From: Pseudomonadota bacterium
Lineage (GTDB): Bacteria > Pseudomonadota > Gammaproteobacteria > Burkholderiales > Ferrovaceae
DNA length: 20,820 nt
Assembly: GCA_021804705.1 (NCBI GenBank)
Contig: JAJZHC010000007.1
Coordinates: forward strand, 1 to 20,820
Direction of reading: 5' to 3'
In this document: one piece after another, positions 1 through 8,818 of the stretch
Layout: the number at the start of each line of letters is the position of its first letter
Numbering within the stretch: the first letter of the stretch is position 1
The notes under the pieces: generated by a model
Seen by the model: only the letters and a program-made list of their open reading frames with translations
What the model was told of the DNA's origin: nothing
Database searches by the model: none
Position numbers and translations under genes: made by a program

Positions 1-79
1 CGGTACCGTCCTCGGCCATGATCCGTGCGGCAAGGTAGGCCAGGTGCTCCCGATGATGATTGCGCTTGGCAGAGGCCAT
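1..79 (-). CDS. Conserved hypothetical protein, N-terminal fragment (runs off left edge)
   Basis: Only the first 26 codons are in the window, reading MASAKRNHHREHLAYLAARI and then MAEDGT. The ATG at 79-77 has a good ribosome binding site, AGGAG, five bases upstream, and lies 15 bases after the mrcA stop on the same strand, so it is probably co-transcribed with mrcA. The segment is basic and helix-forming, with no signal peptide or membrane segment. I have an impression that a small family starting with a similar LAARLMAEDG segment occurs beside mrcA in betaproteobacteria, but I cannot name a function. The gene is real on start-site and reading-frame grounds; its role is unknown. Confidence 0.6.
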   Translation of the reverse strand, partial: MASAKRNHHREHLAYLAARIMAEDGT

Positions 80-94
80 GTCTACTCCTGGGGG

Positions 95-2353
95 CTAATG
101 AACCTTGGCAGGATCTGAATAGAAATATTCAGTGATGCGGTTGGGCCCTGTGTCGTCAGGCTTTCCGGTATTGGGATCGATACTCACGACGGAAATGCCC
201 GGCGGCACGATCTGAAGGCTTTCCGGGATGGTGCGCAGGGCGCGTTCCATGTAGGCAATCCAGATGGGCAACGCGGCCTGTGCCCCGGTTTCATTGGCTC
301 CCAATGATGCCGGCTTGTCGAATCCCACCCAGGCCACGGCCACCAGACTGGGCTGGAACCCGGTAAACCATGCATCCACATGATCGTTGGTGGTCCCCGT
401 CTTTCCCGCCAGGTCCTGGCGCCCCAGGCTCAATGCCTTGGTCGCCGTGCCCATGCGGATGACGTCGCGCAGCATGCTGGTCATGATGAAGGCGTTGCGC
501 GGGTCAATCACCTGCTCGGCGCCCTCGCCCGCCGCCACCGGCCGGTTCTGGCTGATCACGTTGCCGCGCGCATCCAGAATCCTGTCAATGAAAAAGGGTT
601 TGACGCGAAATCCGCCATTGGCAAAGACGGCATAAGCCCCCGCCATCTGCAGGGGACTTGCCGCGCCGGAACCCAGCGCCATGCTGAGGTAGGGTTGGTG
701 CCTGTCGGGGTCGAAGCCAAAGCGCGTAATGTATTGGTGCGCGTAGGCTGGCGTAATTGCCTGGAGCACGCGGATGGCCACCATGTTTTTGGATTTGGCC
801 AAAGCCACACGCACGCGGATCGGTCCCAGGTATTCATTTTCGTAGTTATGGGGCTCCCATGCCTCTCCACCGTTCTGCGCGGGGTCGATGGAAAAAGGCG
901 TGTCATTGACGAGCGTCGCCGGCGTGAAGCCCTTTTCGAGGGCTGCAGAATAAATGAAGGGTTTGAAGCTGGAACCCGGTTGACGGTATGCCTGCGTGAC
1001 GTGGTTGTACTTGTTCTGATTGAAGTCAAACCCGCCCACCAGCGCGCGAATGGCGCCATTGTGGCTATCGAGTGACACCAGGGCGGCTTCGACATTGGGA
1101 TACTGGATAATCTGCCAGTCCCCCTTGTCGTCATGGTTGACGCGGATGATGGCCCCCCGTCGGATTCGCAAGTCAGCGGACGCCTTGGGGCTCAGGGCCG
1201 ATTTGGCAAAGGAAAGCCCATCCCCCTTGATGGAAATCATGCCGGTGGATTTGACGTACACCCTCACTTCCCTCTCGGAGGCTTCCGTCACCACCCCAGG
1301 ATAGAGGTCGTCACTCACTTCCGTATCCGAGAGGGCGTCTTCCAGGTCTTCTTCAGAGACCCCGGAAGCAGCAAGCTCCACAAAATCTTCCGGCCCACGA
1401 TAACCATGGCGCCGGTCATAGTCCATGACGCCCTGGCGCACAGCCCGGTAGGCCGCGTCCTGATCGGCCTTCAGCAAGGTCGTCACCACCTTGTAACCCT
1501 TGTTGTAGACCTCGTCGCCATACGCTTGCACCATGTACTGGCGCGCCATTTCAGCCACATAATCCGCCTTGAGCAGGAAGCCCGAATGAAACGGTGCAAC
1601 GCGACCCGGGTGTTGGAGCGCTTCGTTGTATTCGGTGTCACTGATGAACTTGAGGTCATGCATGCGCCGCAATACATACTGCTGGCGCAACGCGGCCCGC
1701 TTGGGGTTGATGACGGGGTTGTAACGCGATGGCGCCTTGGGGAGGCCGGCCAGCATGGCCATCTCGGCAACGCTGAGTTGCTCGAGGGGGCGGCCGTAAT
1801 AGACATAAGCCGCGGCCCCAAACCCATAAGCCCGCTGCCCCAGGTAAATCTGATTGATGTAGAGTTCGAGGATCTGGTCCTTGCTCAAATTGCTTTCGAT
1901 CTTGTAGGCCAGGAGCACTTCAGACAACTTGCGCGCGTAAGTCTTCTCATTGCTGAGGAAGAAGTTGCGCGCTACCTGCATGGTGATGGTGCTGGCCCCC
2001 TCCTTGGCGCTGGCCGAAAACACATTGGCCAGGAAGGCACGCATCACGCCCTGGTAATCCACCGCGCCATGTTGGTAAAAACGGTCATCTTCGGCCGCCA
2101 GGATGGCTTGGCGCATCCGCAATGGCACAGCCTGAAGCTTGAGCACGGCACGCCGCTCTTCGCCGAATTCGCCAATCAGCTGGTCGTCGGTGGTAAAAAC
2201 ACGCAACGGAACCTTGGGGCGATAATCCGTCATGGTTTCGAGGCTGGGCAGATTGGGATACAGCAGGGCCAGCGTCAGCACGATGATGCCCAGTCCCACC
2301 AGGCCCAGGGCAGCTAGTACGGCCAAAGGATAAAGAAAGCTTCGTGGCGACAT
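95..2353 (-). CDS. mrcA: Penicillin-binding protein 1A, bifunctional transglycosylase/transpeptidase
   Basis: This class A PBP polymerises lipid II into glycan strands and cross-links them on the periplasmic face of the inner membrane. The 752-residue protein has a cytoplasmic tip and one membrane anchor at about residues 7-33. A GT51 domain follows, with catalytic Glu88 in AAEDDRFYQH, GASTITMQ at 119-126, and a second acidic residue near 163 in ELYINQIYLG. An OB-like insert spans about 345-420. The transpeptidase domain carries SSFK (nucleophile Ser461), SKN (521-523) and KTGT (651-654). All catalytic motifs are intact. The FYQHGAVD segment has Ala where FYxHxGxD is common, a mild variation. 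The length is normal for PBP1A (roughly 750-850 residues). The ATG at 2353 gives the expected short tail before the membrane segment; its ribosome binding site is weak. It is divergent from aroK and followed by a small gene 15 bases downstream. Confidence 0.97.
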   Translation of the reverse strand: MSPRSFLYPLAVLAALGLVGLGIIVLTLALLYPNLPSLETMTDYRPKVPLRVFTTDDQLIGEFGEERRAVLKLQAVPLRMRQAILAAEDDRFYQHGAVDYQGVMRAFLANVFSASAKEGASTITMQVARNFFLSNEKTYARKLSEVLLAYKIESNLSKDQILELYINQIYLGQRAYGFGAAAYVYYGRPLEQLSVAEMAMLAGLPKAPSRYNPVINPKRAALRQQYVLRRMHDLKFISDTEYNEALQHPGRVAPFHSGFLLKADYVAEMARQYMVQAYGDEVYNKGYKVVTTLLKADQDAAYRAVRQGVMDYDRRHGYRGPEDFVELAASGVSEEDLEDALSDTEVSDDLYPGVVTEASEREVRVYVKSTGMISIKGDGLSFAKSALSPKASADLRIRRGAIIRVNHDDKGDWQIIQYPNVEAALVSLDSHNGAIRALVGGFDFNQNKYNHVTQAYRQPGSSFKPFIYSAALEKGFTPATLVNDTPFSIDPAQNGGEAWEPHNYENEYLGPIRVRVALAKSKNMVAIRVLQAITPAYAHQYITRFGFDPDRHQPYLSMALGSGAASPLQMAGAYAVFANGGFRVKPFFIDRILDARGNVISQNRPVAAGEGAEQVIDPRNAFIMTSMLRDVIRMGTATKALSLGRQDLAGKTGTTNDHVDAWFTGFQPSLVAVAWVGFDKPASLGANETGAQAALPIWIAYMERALRTIPESLQIVPPGISVVSIDPNTGKPDDTGPNRITEYFYSDPAKVH

Positions 2354-2380
2354 GGCGCACTCATCTATGGTCTAAACCGC

Positions 2381-2386
2381 ATTATA
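2381..2386 (-). promoter_or_regulatory. Perfect -10 box (TATAAT) for mrcA
   Basis: Read on the minus strand the sequence is CCCCTTATAATG (2391-2380), containing a perfect TATAAT. Transcription would start near 2374, giving a leader of about 21 bases before the mrcA ATG. I find no good TTGACA-like -35 at 16-18 bases. The core TTATAA is palindromic, so TATAAG at 2383-2388 could also act on the plus strand. The same 12 bases occur upstream of argS. Confidence 0.6.
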
Positions 2387-2400
2387 AGGGGTCGCTCGGA

Positions 2401-2406
2401 TACAAT
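2401..2406 (+). promoter_or_regulatory. Candidate -10 box (TACAAT) for aroK
   Basis: TACAAT matches five of six -10 consensus bases and lies six bases before the aroK ATG. A transcript starting about seven bases after the box would begin at or next to the ATG, making the message leaderless. No convincing -35 is visible. TATAAG at 2383-2388 is an alternative that would leave a leader of about 18 bases. This is inference from position only. Confidence 0.35.
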
Positions 2407-2412
2407 GGGCGG

Positions 2413-2955
2413 ATGGACGCAGATCACAATTTTTTTTTGGTCGGACTGATGGGTGCTGGCAAGACAACGGTGGGCCGCGCATTGGCCCGGCGCCTGCAAT
2501 TGACTTTTGTGGATTCCGACCAGGAAATCGAGGCGCGCACCGGTGTTCGCATCGCCACGATCTTCGAACTGGAAGGCGAAGCAGGCTTTCGCCTGCGCGA
2601 AGAAGAAATCATGGCCCAGTTGGTCAGGCGCCAGGGGATCGTCCTGGCCACAGGTGGCGGCGCCGTGCTGAGTCCCGCAACCCGGGACCGGCTGCGCCGG
2701 CATGGCACGGTCATCTACCTGCGTGCCTCCGCAGAGGATCTCTGGCACCGCACCCGCCACGACCGCTCGCGTCCCCTGCTGCAAACCGCCGACCCCAAGG
2801 CCCGCCTGCAGCATCTCTACGATCAGCGGGATCCGCTCTACCGGGAAACGGCCCACATTGTCATCGATACCGCGCACCAGAGCGTCCAGAGACTGGTAAA
2901 CCAACTGGAAACTGAAATTGCCCGACAGCAACCCCATGAAAACCCTGACTGTTAA
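2413..2955 (+). CDS. aroK: Shikimate kinase
   Basis: Phosphorylates shikimate to shikimate 3-phosphate with ATP, the fifth step of chorismate synthesis, in the cytoplasm. The 180-residue product has the whole fold: P-loop GLMGAGKTT at 11-19, the shikimate/Mg region DSDQEIE at 35-40 (Asp36), substrate-binding Arg60, GGGAV at 81-85, lid arginine in SRPLL near 120, and Arg139 in DQRDPLY. The length is usual for the family. The frame is open further upstream to a GTG at 2344, but that would run into the divergent mrcA; the ATG at 2413 gives the normal short N-terminus before FLVGLMGAGK. No clear ribosome binding site precedes it. It overlaps aroB by 20 bases, so the two are almost certainly one operon and may be translationally coupled. 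Confidence 0.96.
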   Translation: MDADHNFFLVGLMGAGKTTVGRALARRLQLTFVDSDQEIEARTGVRIATIFELEGEAGFRLREEEIMAQLVRRQGIVLATGGGAVLSPATRDRLRRHGTVIYLRASAEDLWHRTRHDRSRPLLQTADPKARLQHLYDQRDPLYRETAHIVIDTAHQSVQRLVNQLETEIARQQPHENPDC

Positions 2956-4054
2956 CCTCTCTGGCGCCCCTTATCCCATCCATATCGGGTCTGGCCTGCT
3001 TGATCGGGCCGACTTGATCCTGCCCCATCTGGCGCAACCTGATGTGGCCATTGTCACCAATACCACGGTGGCGCCGCTCTATCTCGACCGGTTGCAGCGC
3101 ACGCTCTCGGCCTCAGGCGTTCGTTCCATGGCCATCGTGCTGCCGGACGGCGAAGCCCACAAAACCCGCGAGTCACTTCACCAGATTCACGATGCGCTGC
3201 TGGCCCAGCGCCGTGAACGCAACACCACCGTCATCGCCCTGGGTGGGGGCGTGATCGGCGACCTGGCGGGTTTCGCTGCTGCCACGTTCCTGCGTGGCGT
3301 CCCCCTCATCCAGATGCCCACCACATTGCTGGCCCAGGTGGATTCTTCGGTGGGCGGCAAGACCGGAATCAATCATCCGGTAGGCAAAAACCTGATCGGC
3401 TCGTTCCACCAACCCCGGCTGGTGCTGGCCGACACGGCCACGCTGGACACGCTGCCCGTTCGCGAATTCCGTTCTGGCGTTGCTGAAATCATCAAATATG
3501 GCCTGATTCGGGACCTGCCGTTTCTGGACTGGCTGGACCAGCATCTGGAGGCCCTGATGCGACGCGATCCGGACGTGCTCAGTCAGGCCATTCTGGAAGC
3601 CTGCCGCAACAAGGCTGAGGTGGTGGCGCTGGACGAGTTTGAAACGACAGGTGTGCGCGCCCTGCTCAACCTCGGGCACACGTTTGGACACGCCATCGAG
3701 GCCGGTACCGGCTATGGCACCTGGCTGCATGGCGAGGCCGTAGCCGCAGGAACCCTGCTGGCTGCCGATCTCTCGGAGCGTTTACACTGGATCACTCCGG
3801 CCGATGTGGCCCGCATCGCATCATTGATGCACAGGGCCGGTTTGCCTTGCCGCGCGCCAAACCTCGGCGTGGCGCGCTATCTTGAACTCATGGCCTCGGA
3901 CAAGAAGGTGGAGGCCGGAAAAATTCGCTTCGTCCTGCTCAAGGCCCTGGGGCAGGCGATATTGACCCGTGAAGCCCCGGCTGAATCCGTTGCCGCGGTA
4001 CTGTCGCCCGAAAATGGCCGCTTTATCGGCAGCATCCCGGAATCCCCAGCCTGA
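2936..4054 (+). CDS. aroB: 3-dehydroquinate synthase
   Basis: Converts DAHP to 3-dehydroquinate, the second step of the shikimate pathway, using NAD and a divalent metal. The 372-residue protein shows DGEAHKT at 71-77, the NAD-binding GGGVIGDLAGF at 103-113, MPTTLLAQVDSSVGGKTGIN at 127-146, and metal ligands Glu184 (AEIIKYG), His248 (NLGHTFGHAIE) and His265 (LHGEAVAAG). The length is normal. The ATG at 2936 lies inside the end of aroK; a TTG at 2918 is also in frame, but MKTLTVNL matches the usual AroB N-terminus. The typical betaproteobacterial pair aroK-aroB is kept. Confidence 0.97.
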   Translation: MKTLTVNLSGAPYPIHIGSGLLDRADLILPHLAQPDVAIVTNTTVAPLYLDRLQRTLSASGVRSMAIVLPDGEAHKTRESLHQIHDALLAQRRERNTTVIALGGGVIGDLAGFAAATFLRGVPLIQMPTTLLAQVDSSVGGKTGINHPVGKNLIGSFHQPRLVLADTATLDTLPVREFRSGVAEIIKYGLIRDLPFLDWLDQHLEALMRRDPDVLSQAILEACRNKAEVVALDEFETTGVRALLNLGHTFGHAIEAGTGYGTWLHGEAVAAGTLLAADLSERLHWITPADVARIASLMHRAGLPCRAPNLGVARYLELMASDKKVEAGKIRFVLLKALGQAILTREAPAESVAAVLSPENGRFIGSIPESPA

Positions 4055-4186
4055 AATGTTGCCCCGCAAGGGGGATGGCTGTATCATCCTATGCCCGGTG
4101 CGTACACGTACAGCCCTGCCTTCGCCTGCGGTTTGACTCCGGCGCCCCCTTGCACTTGATCATTTGAATACGCAGAGGTTACTCGA
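4055..4186. other. Gap between aroB and gltB
   Basis: These 132 bases hold no supported gene. A four-base-pair CCCC/GGGG stem with a GCAA loop sits at 4062-4073 without a following T-run, so it is not a convincing terminator. TTGACT at 4133-4138 resembles a -35 but has no good -10 at the right distance. AGAGG at 4174-4178 is the likely ribosome binding site of gltB. Confidence 0.5.
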
Positions 4187-7100
4187 TTGAACCACGTTTC
4201 GACGCCCCCCCGTCAGGGCTTGTATGACCCTGCCCACGAACACGATGCCTGTGGTGTGGGATTTGTCGCCCATATCAAGGGGGTCCAGAGCCATGCCATT
4301 GTCCAGCAGGGACTCAAGATCCTGGAAAACCTGACGCACCGCGGGGCCACCGGGGCAGACCCGCTGGCCGGCGATGGTGCCGGAATCCTGATTCAAATGC
4401 CGGACGCTTTTCTGCGCAAGGAGGCGGCCGCACGCCAGATTGCCCTGCCCGCTCTGGGCGAATATGCGGTCGGCATGGTGTTTTTGCCCCAGGATCCCGC
4501 AGCGCGAACAGCCTGCGAGCAAATCCTGACGCAATGCGCCACCGAGGAAGGACAAATTGTCCTGGGCTGGCGTGATGTCCCCACCGACAATCACGGCCTG
4601 GGTGAGAGCGTCAGGCTGGTGGAGCCCGTGATCCGGCAGCTTTTTCTGGCCCGCGGACCCCAATGTCCCGATCAGAATGCCTTTGAACGCAAACTGTTCG
4701 TGCTGCGCAAGCGCGCCGAACATCTGGTTGCAAAACAAGGCATTGGGCGCACCCAGTTTTACCTGCCCTCGCTCTCGTCACGTACCCTCATCTACAAGGG
4801 CATGCTGCTTGCCGACCAGGTGGGCCAGTATTACAGCGACCTCAATGACCCCACCATGGTCTCGGCGCTGGCCCTGGTCCATCAGCGCTTTTCCACCAAC
4901 ACCTTCCCCACCTGGGATCTGGCGCATCCCTTCCGGATGATTGCACACAACGGAGAAATCAACACCCTGCGCGGCAACGTCAACTGGATGGCCGCGCGGC
5001 GGGGTGCTACGGCTTCCTCCTTCCTGGGCGAAGACCTGGACAAGATCTGGCCGCTCATCGTGGAAGGCCAGTCAGATTCAGCCTGTTTTGACAACGCGCT
5101 GGAGTTGCTGGTGGCTGGCGGGTACCCCCTGGTACAGGCCATGACGATGCTGATCCCCGAGGCGTGGGCGGGCAACCCGCTCATGGACGAGGAACGGCGC
5201 GCCTATTACGAGTACCATGCAGCCCTGATGGAACCCTGGGATGGGCCCGCCGCCGTGGCCTTCACCGATGGCCGCCAGATCGGCGCCACCCTGGACCGAA
5301 ATGGATTGCGGCCTGCCCGTTATTTGCAGACCAGCGACGACATCGTGTTGATGGCCTCTGAAATGGGCGTGCTGGATATCCCACAGAGCAAGATCATCAA
5401 GAAATGGCGCCTGCAGCCGGGCAAGATGCTCCTGATCGATCTGGAGCAGGGGCGCATCGTCAGCGATGCCGAACTCAAGCAGCAACTGTCAGCGGCGCAC
5501 CCCTACCGCCAGTGGCTGTCCAAAACCCAGACCCGCATTGAGGATCTGCCTGCCGCTCCCGCGGCGGCAGCGCAACAGTCGAAGGTCTCGCTTCTGGATC
5601 AGCAACAGGCTTTTGGCTACACCGAAGAAGAACTCAAGTTTCTGCTTGCACCCATGGCAGCCAGCGGCCAGGAAGCCGTGGGCTCGATGGGCGACGACAC
5701 GCCGCTGGCCGTGCTGTCGAATCGGCCCAAGACGCTCTACCAGTATTTCAGGCAGCTGTTTGCCCAGGTCACCAACCCACCTATTGATCCCATCCGTGAA
5801 GAGCTGGTGATGTCCTTGGTGTCGTTCATCGGTCCCAGACCCAACTTGTTGGGATTTGATGCGGCCACCCCCCAGCCCCGCCTGGAAGTCAGCCAGCCGG
5901 TCCTGACGCCGGATGACATGGAAAAGATCAGGGTGATATCCGATTTCACCCAGGGTCAGTTTCGCTCTGCAACGCTATCCATGTGCTACCCGGTCACCGA
6001 AGGGGCCGCCGGCATGTCGCATGCCCTGGAGGCGCTCTGCCATGCCGTCTTGGCTGCAGTACGCGCAGGCAGCAACATCCTGATCCTCTCCGATCGCGAT
6101 ATGGACGCACAGCGGCTGGCGATCCCGGCGCTGCTGGCCACCGCCGCCGTCCACCATCATCTGGTGAAAAATGGCCTGCGTACCAGCACCGGAATCGTCG
6201 TGGAAACGGGCTCTGCCCGTGAAGTACACCATTTTGCCCTGCTGGCCGGCTACGGCGCCGAAGCCGTACACCCCTACCTCGCCTTTGAGACCCTGGCCGT
6301 CATGGGCCACTACCTGCCCCAGGACCTGGAACTCAAGGAAGCCCGCAAACGCTACGTCAAAGCCGTTTCCAAGGGGTTGCTCAAGGTCATGTCCAAGATG
6401 GGCATCTCCACCTACCAGTCCTATTGCGGGGCGCAGATTTTTGAAGCCATCGGACTCAACTCCGGGTTCGTCAAACATTACTTCGTCGGCACTGCCAGCA
6501 CCGTGGAAGGCATTGGCCTGTTTGAAGTGGCTGAAGAATCGCTGCGCTTGCACCAGCAGGCTTTCTCCGATGCGCCGCTGTACCGTGACGCCCTGGACGC
6601 TGGCGGCGAATACGCCTACCGCATCCGCGGCGAAGCCCACATGTGGACGCCCGAAAGCATCTCGAAGCTTCAAAACGCCACGCGCACGGGGAACTACAGT
6701 ACCTATCGCGAATATGCCAAGGCCATCAACGACCAGTCCCAGCGACTGATGACCCTGCGCGGGCTGTTTGAAATCAGGCACGCCGACCAGCCCATCCCGC
6801 TCTCCGAGGTGGAACCCGCACTGTCCATCGTCAAACGCTTTGCCACGGGTGCCATGTCACTGGGCTCCATTTCCCATGAGGCGCACAGCACGCTGGCCAT
6901 TGCGATGAACCGCATCGGCGGCAAATCCAATACCGGGGAGGGCGGAGAAGATCCACAACGCTTCAAGCCCATGCCCAACGGCGATTCCATGCGTTCGGCC
7001 ATCAAGCAGGTGGCTTCCGGGCGTTTCGGGGTGACCGCCGAATACCTGGTCAATGCCGACGACATCCAGATCAAGATGGCCCAAGGCGCCAAGCCCGGCG

Positions 7101-8818
7101 AAGGCGGCCAGCTGCCCGGGCACAAAGTCAGCAAATACATCGGCAAGCTGCGTCATTCAGTGCCCGGTGTCGGTCTGATATCACCGCCACCGCACCACGA
7201 TATTTATTCGATTGAAGATCTGGCACAGTTGATCCACGATCTCAAGAACGTCAATCCGGGTGCCCGCATCAGCGTCAAACTGGTCTCCGAGATCGGCGTG
7301 GGCACAATCGCCGCGGGCGTTTCCAAGGCCCATGCGGATCATGTGACCATTTCAGGACATGACGGCGGTACCGGCGCCTCCCCGCTTTCCTCCATCAAGT
7401 ATGCCGGCTCACCCTGGGAGCTGGGACTGGCCGAGACCCAGCAAACACTGGTGCTCAACCGCCTGCGCGGACGCATTTGCGTCCAGGCGGATGGCCAGAT
7501 GAAAACGGGGCGCGACGTGGTGGTTGGCGCCTTGCTGGGCGCTGACGAATTCGGCTTTGCCACGGCCCCGCTGGTGGTGGAGGGGTGCATCATGATGCGC
7601 AAATGCCACCTCAATACCTGCCCGGTTGGCGTGGCCACCCAGGACCCCGAGCTGATCAAGAAATTTACCGGACAGCCCGAGCACGTCATCAACTATTTCT
7701 TCTTCGTCGCTGAAGAGGTTCGCGAGTACATGGCCCAGATGGGCTTCCGTACCTTCGATGACATGGTGGGTCGGGTCGACATGCTCGACATGAAGCAGGG
7801 CATTTCCCACTGGAAGGCACGGGGCCTTGATTTCTCCCGGATCTTCCACAGCCCGGACATGCCCGGCAACGTGGCCCGCTCCTGGAAGGAGCGTCAGGAT
7901 CACGGTCTGGGGCGTGCCCTGGACCACCAGTTGATTGCTCAGGCCAAACCCGCCCTCGAGCAACGACAACCCGTGATCATTGAAACAGCCGTACGCAACG
8001 TCAATCGCACGATCGGCGCCATGTTGTCTGGAGAAGTGGCCCGCCGCCACGGCCATGCAGGGCTGCCCGACGACACCATCGTCGTACGCGCCCACGGCAC
8101 CGCAGGGCAAAGCTTTGGCGCCTTCCTGGCGCATGGCATCACCTTGGAACTGGAAGGCGAAGCCAACGATTATGTGGGCAAGGGCCTTTCTGGCGGGCGC
8201 ATCGTGATCTACCCTGCCGCCGATTGTCCCATCAAGCCTGAAGAAAACATCATTGTCGGCAATACCGTGTTGTACGGTGCTGTAGGCGGCGAGTGTTATT
8301 TCCGCGGTGTTGCGGGCGAGCGCTTTGCCGTACGCAATTCTGGCGCCACTGCAGTGGTGGAAGGCGTGGGCGACCATGGCTGTGAATACATGACCGGCGG
8401 CACCGTGGTGGTTCTGGGTGAAGCGGGCCGCAACTTTGCCGCGGGCATGAGTGGCGGGGTAGCCTATGTCCTGGATGAGGCTGGCGATTTCGAGCACCGT
8501 TGCAACCTGGCCATGGTGGAGCTGGAACCCATTCCTGAAGAAGACAACGCCTCGGAAGAGTCCCGCGGCAATCTCGACAGCCACGGCAAGGTGAAGGTCA
8601 ACCACCTGGGCGAGCGTGACTGCGTGCTTCTGAAGAAGCTCATCGAAAATCATCTTCACTATACCAACAGCAGCCGGGCGCGTGACATCCTGGATCACTG
8701 GGATCAGTTCCTGCCCCGCTTCGTCAAGGTCATGCCCATGGAATACCGTAGGGCCTTGATGGAGCTGGCAGCAGAACAGCAACAGGATGCAGAACGGAGA
8801 ACAGATCACCATGGGTAA
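4187..8818 (+). CDS. gltB: Glutamate synthase (NADPH), large subunit
   Basis: Moves the amide group of glutamine to 2-oxoglutarate, giving two glutamates; with GltD it forms the GOGAT half of ammonium assimilation. The protein has 1543 residues, close to the usual 1500. Domains in order: a 21-residue propeptide, then Cys22 (DACGVGF), the N-terminal nucleophile of the glutaminase domain exposed after cleavage; a central domain; the FMN/2-oxoglutarate synthase domain from about 840 (GGKSNTGEGGEDP, QMKTGRDVVVGALLGADEFG); the 3Fe-4S cysteines Cys1134, Cys1140 and Cys1145; and the C-terminal beta-helix GXGXG domain. The start is TTG: no ATG or GTG lies between the in-frame TGA at 4157 and the conserved N-terminus, and AGAGG sits eight bases upstream. 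It overlaps gltD by eight bases. Confidence 0.97.
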   Translation: MNHVSTPPRQGLYDPAHEHDACGVGFVAHIKGVQSHAIVQQGLKILENLTHRGATGADPLAGDGAGILIQMPDAFLRKEAAARQIALPALGEYAVGMVFLPQDPAARTACEQILTQCATEEGQIVLGWRDVPTDNHGLGESVRLVEPVIRQLFLARGPQCPDQNAFERKLFVLRKRAEHLVAKQGIGRTQFYLPSLSSRTLIYKGMLLADQVGQYYSDLNDPTMVSALALVHQRFSTNTFPTWDLAHPFRMIAHNGEINTLRGNVNWMAARRGATASSFLGEDLDKIWPLIVEGQSDSACFDNALELLVAGGYPLVQAMTMLIPEAWAGNPLMDEERRAYYEYHAALMEPWDGPAAVAFTDGRQIGATLDRNGLRPARYLQTSDDIVLMASEMGVLDIPQSKIIKKWRLQPGKMLLIDLEQGRIVSDAELKQQLSAAHPYRQWLSKTQTRIEDLPAAPAAAAQQSKVSLLDQQQAFGYTEEELKFLLAPMAASGQEAVGSMGDDTPLAVLSNRPKTLYQYFRQLFAQVTNPPIDPIREELVMSLVSFIGPRPNLLGFDAATPQPRLEVSQPVLTPDDMEKIRVISDFTQGQFRSATLSMCYPVTEGAAGMSHALEALCHAVLAAVRAGSNILILSDRDMDAQRLAIPALLATAAVHHHLVKNGLRTSTGIVVETGSAREVHHFALLAGYGAEAVHPYLAFETLAVMGHYLPQDLELKEARKRYVKAVSKGLLKVMSKMGISTYQSYCGAQIFEAIGLNSGFVKHYFVGTASTVEGIGLFEVAEESLRLHQQAFSDAPLYRDALDAGGEYAYRIRGEAHMWTPESISKLQNATRTGNYSTYREYAKAINDQSQRLMTLRGLFEIRHADQPIPLSEVEPALSIVKRFATGAMSLGSISHEAHSTLAIAMNRIGGKSNTGEGGEDPQRFKPMPNGDSMRSAIKQVASGRFGVTAEYLVNADDIQIKMAQGAKPGEGGQLPGHKVSKYIGKLRHSVPGVGLISPPPHHDIYSIEDLAQLIHDLKNVNPGARISVKLVSEIGVGTIAAGVSKAHADHVTISGHDGGTGASPLSSIKYAGSPWELGLAETQQTLVLNRLRGRICVQADGQMKTGRDVVVGALLGADEFGFATAPLVVEGCIMMRKCHLNTCPVGVATQDPELIKKFTGQPEHVINYFFFVAEEVREYMAQMGFRTFDDMVGRVDMLDMKQGISHWKARGLDFSRIFHSPDMPGNVARSWKERQDHGLGRALDHQLIAQAKPALEQRQPVIIETAVRNVNRTIGAMLSGEVARRHGHAGLPDDTIVVRAHGTAGQSFGAFLAHGITLELEGEANDYVGKGLSGGRIVIYPAADCPIKPEENIIVGNTVLYGAVGGECYFRGVAGERFAVRNSGATAVVEGVGDHGCEYMTGGTVVVLGEAGRNFAAGMSGGVAYVLDEAGDFEHRCNLAMVELEPIPEEDNASEESRGNLDSHGKVKVNHLGERDCVLLKKLIENHLHYTNSSRARDILDHWDQFLPRFVKVMPMEYRRALMELAAEQQQDAERRTDHHG

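Noticed and set aside
1133..2317. A plus-strand open frame of about 394 codons opposite mrcA
   Set aside because: The mrcA frame carries all PBP1A motifs; the opposite frame has none.
4062..4073. CCCC-GCAA-GGGG hairpin after aroB as a terminator
   Set aside because: The stem is only four base pairs and no T-run follows.
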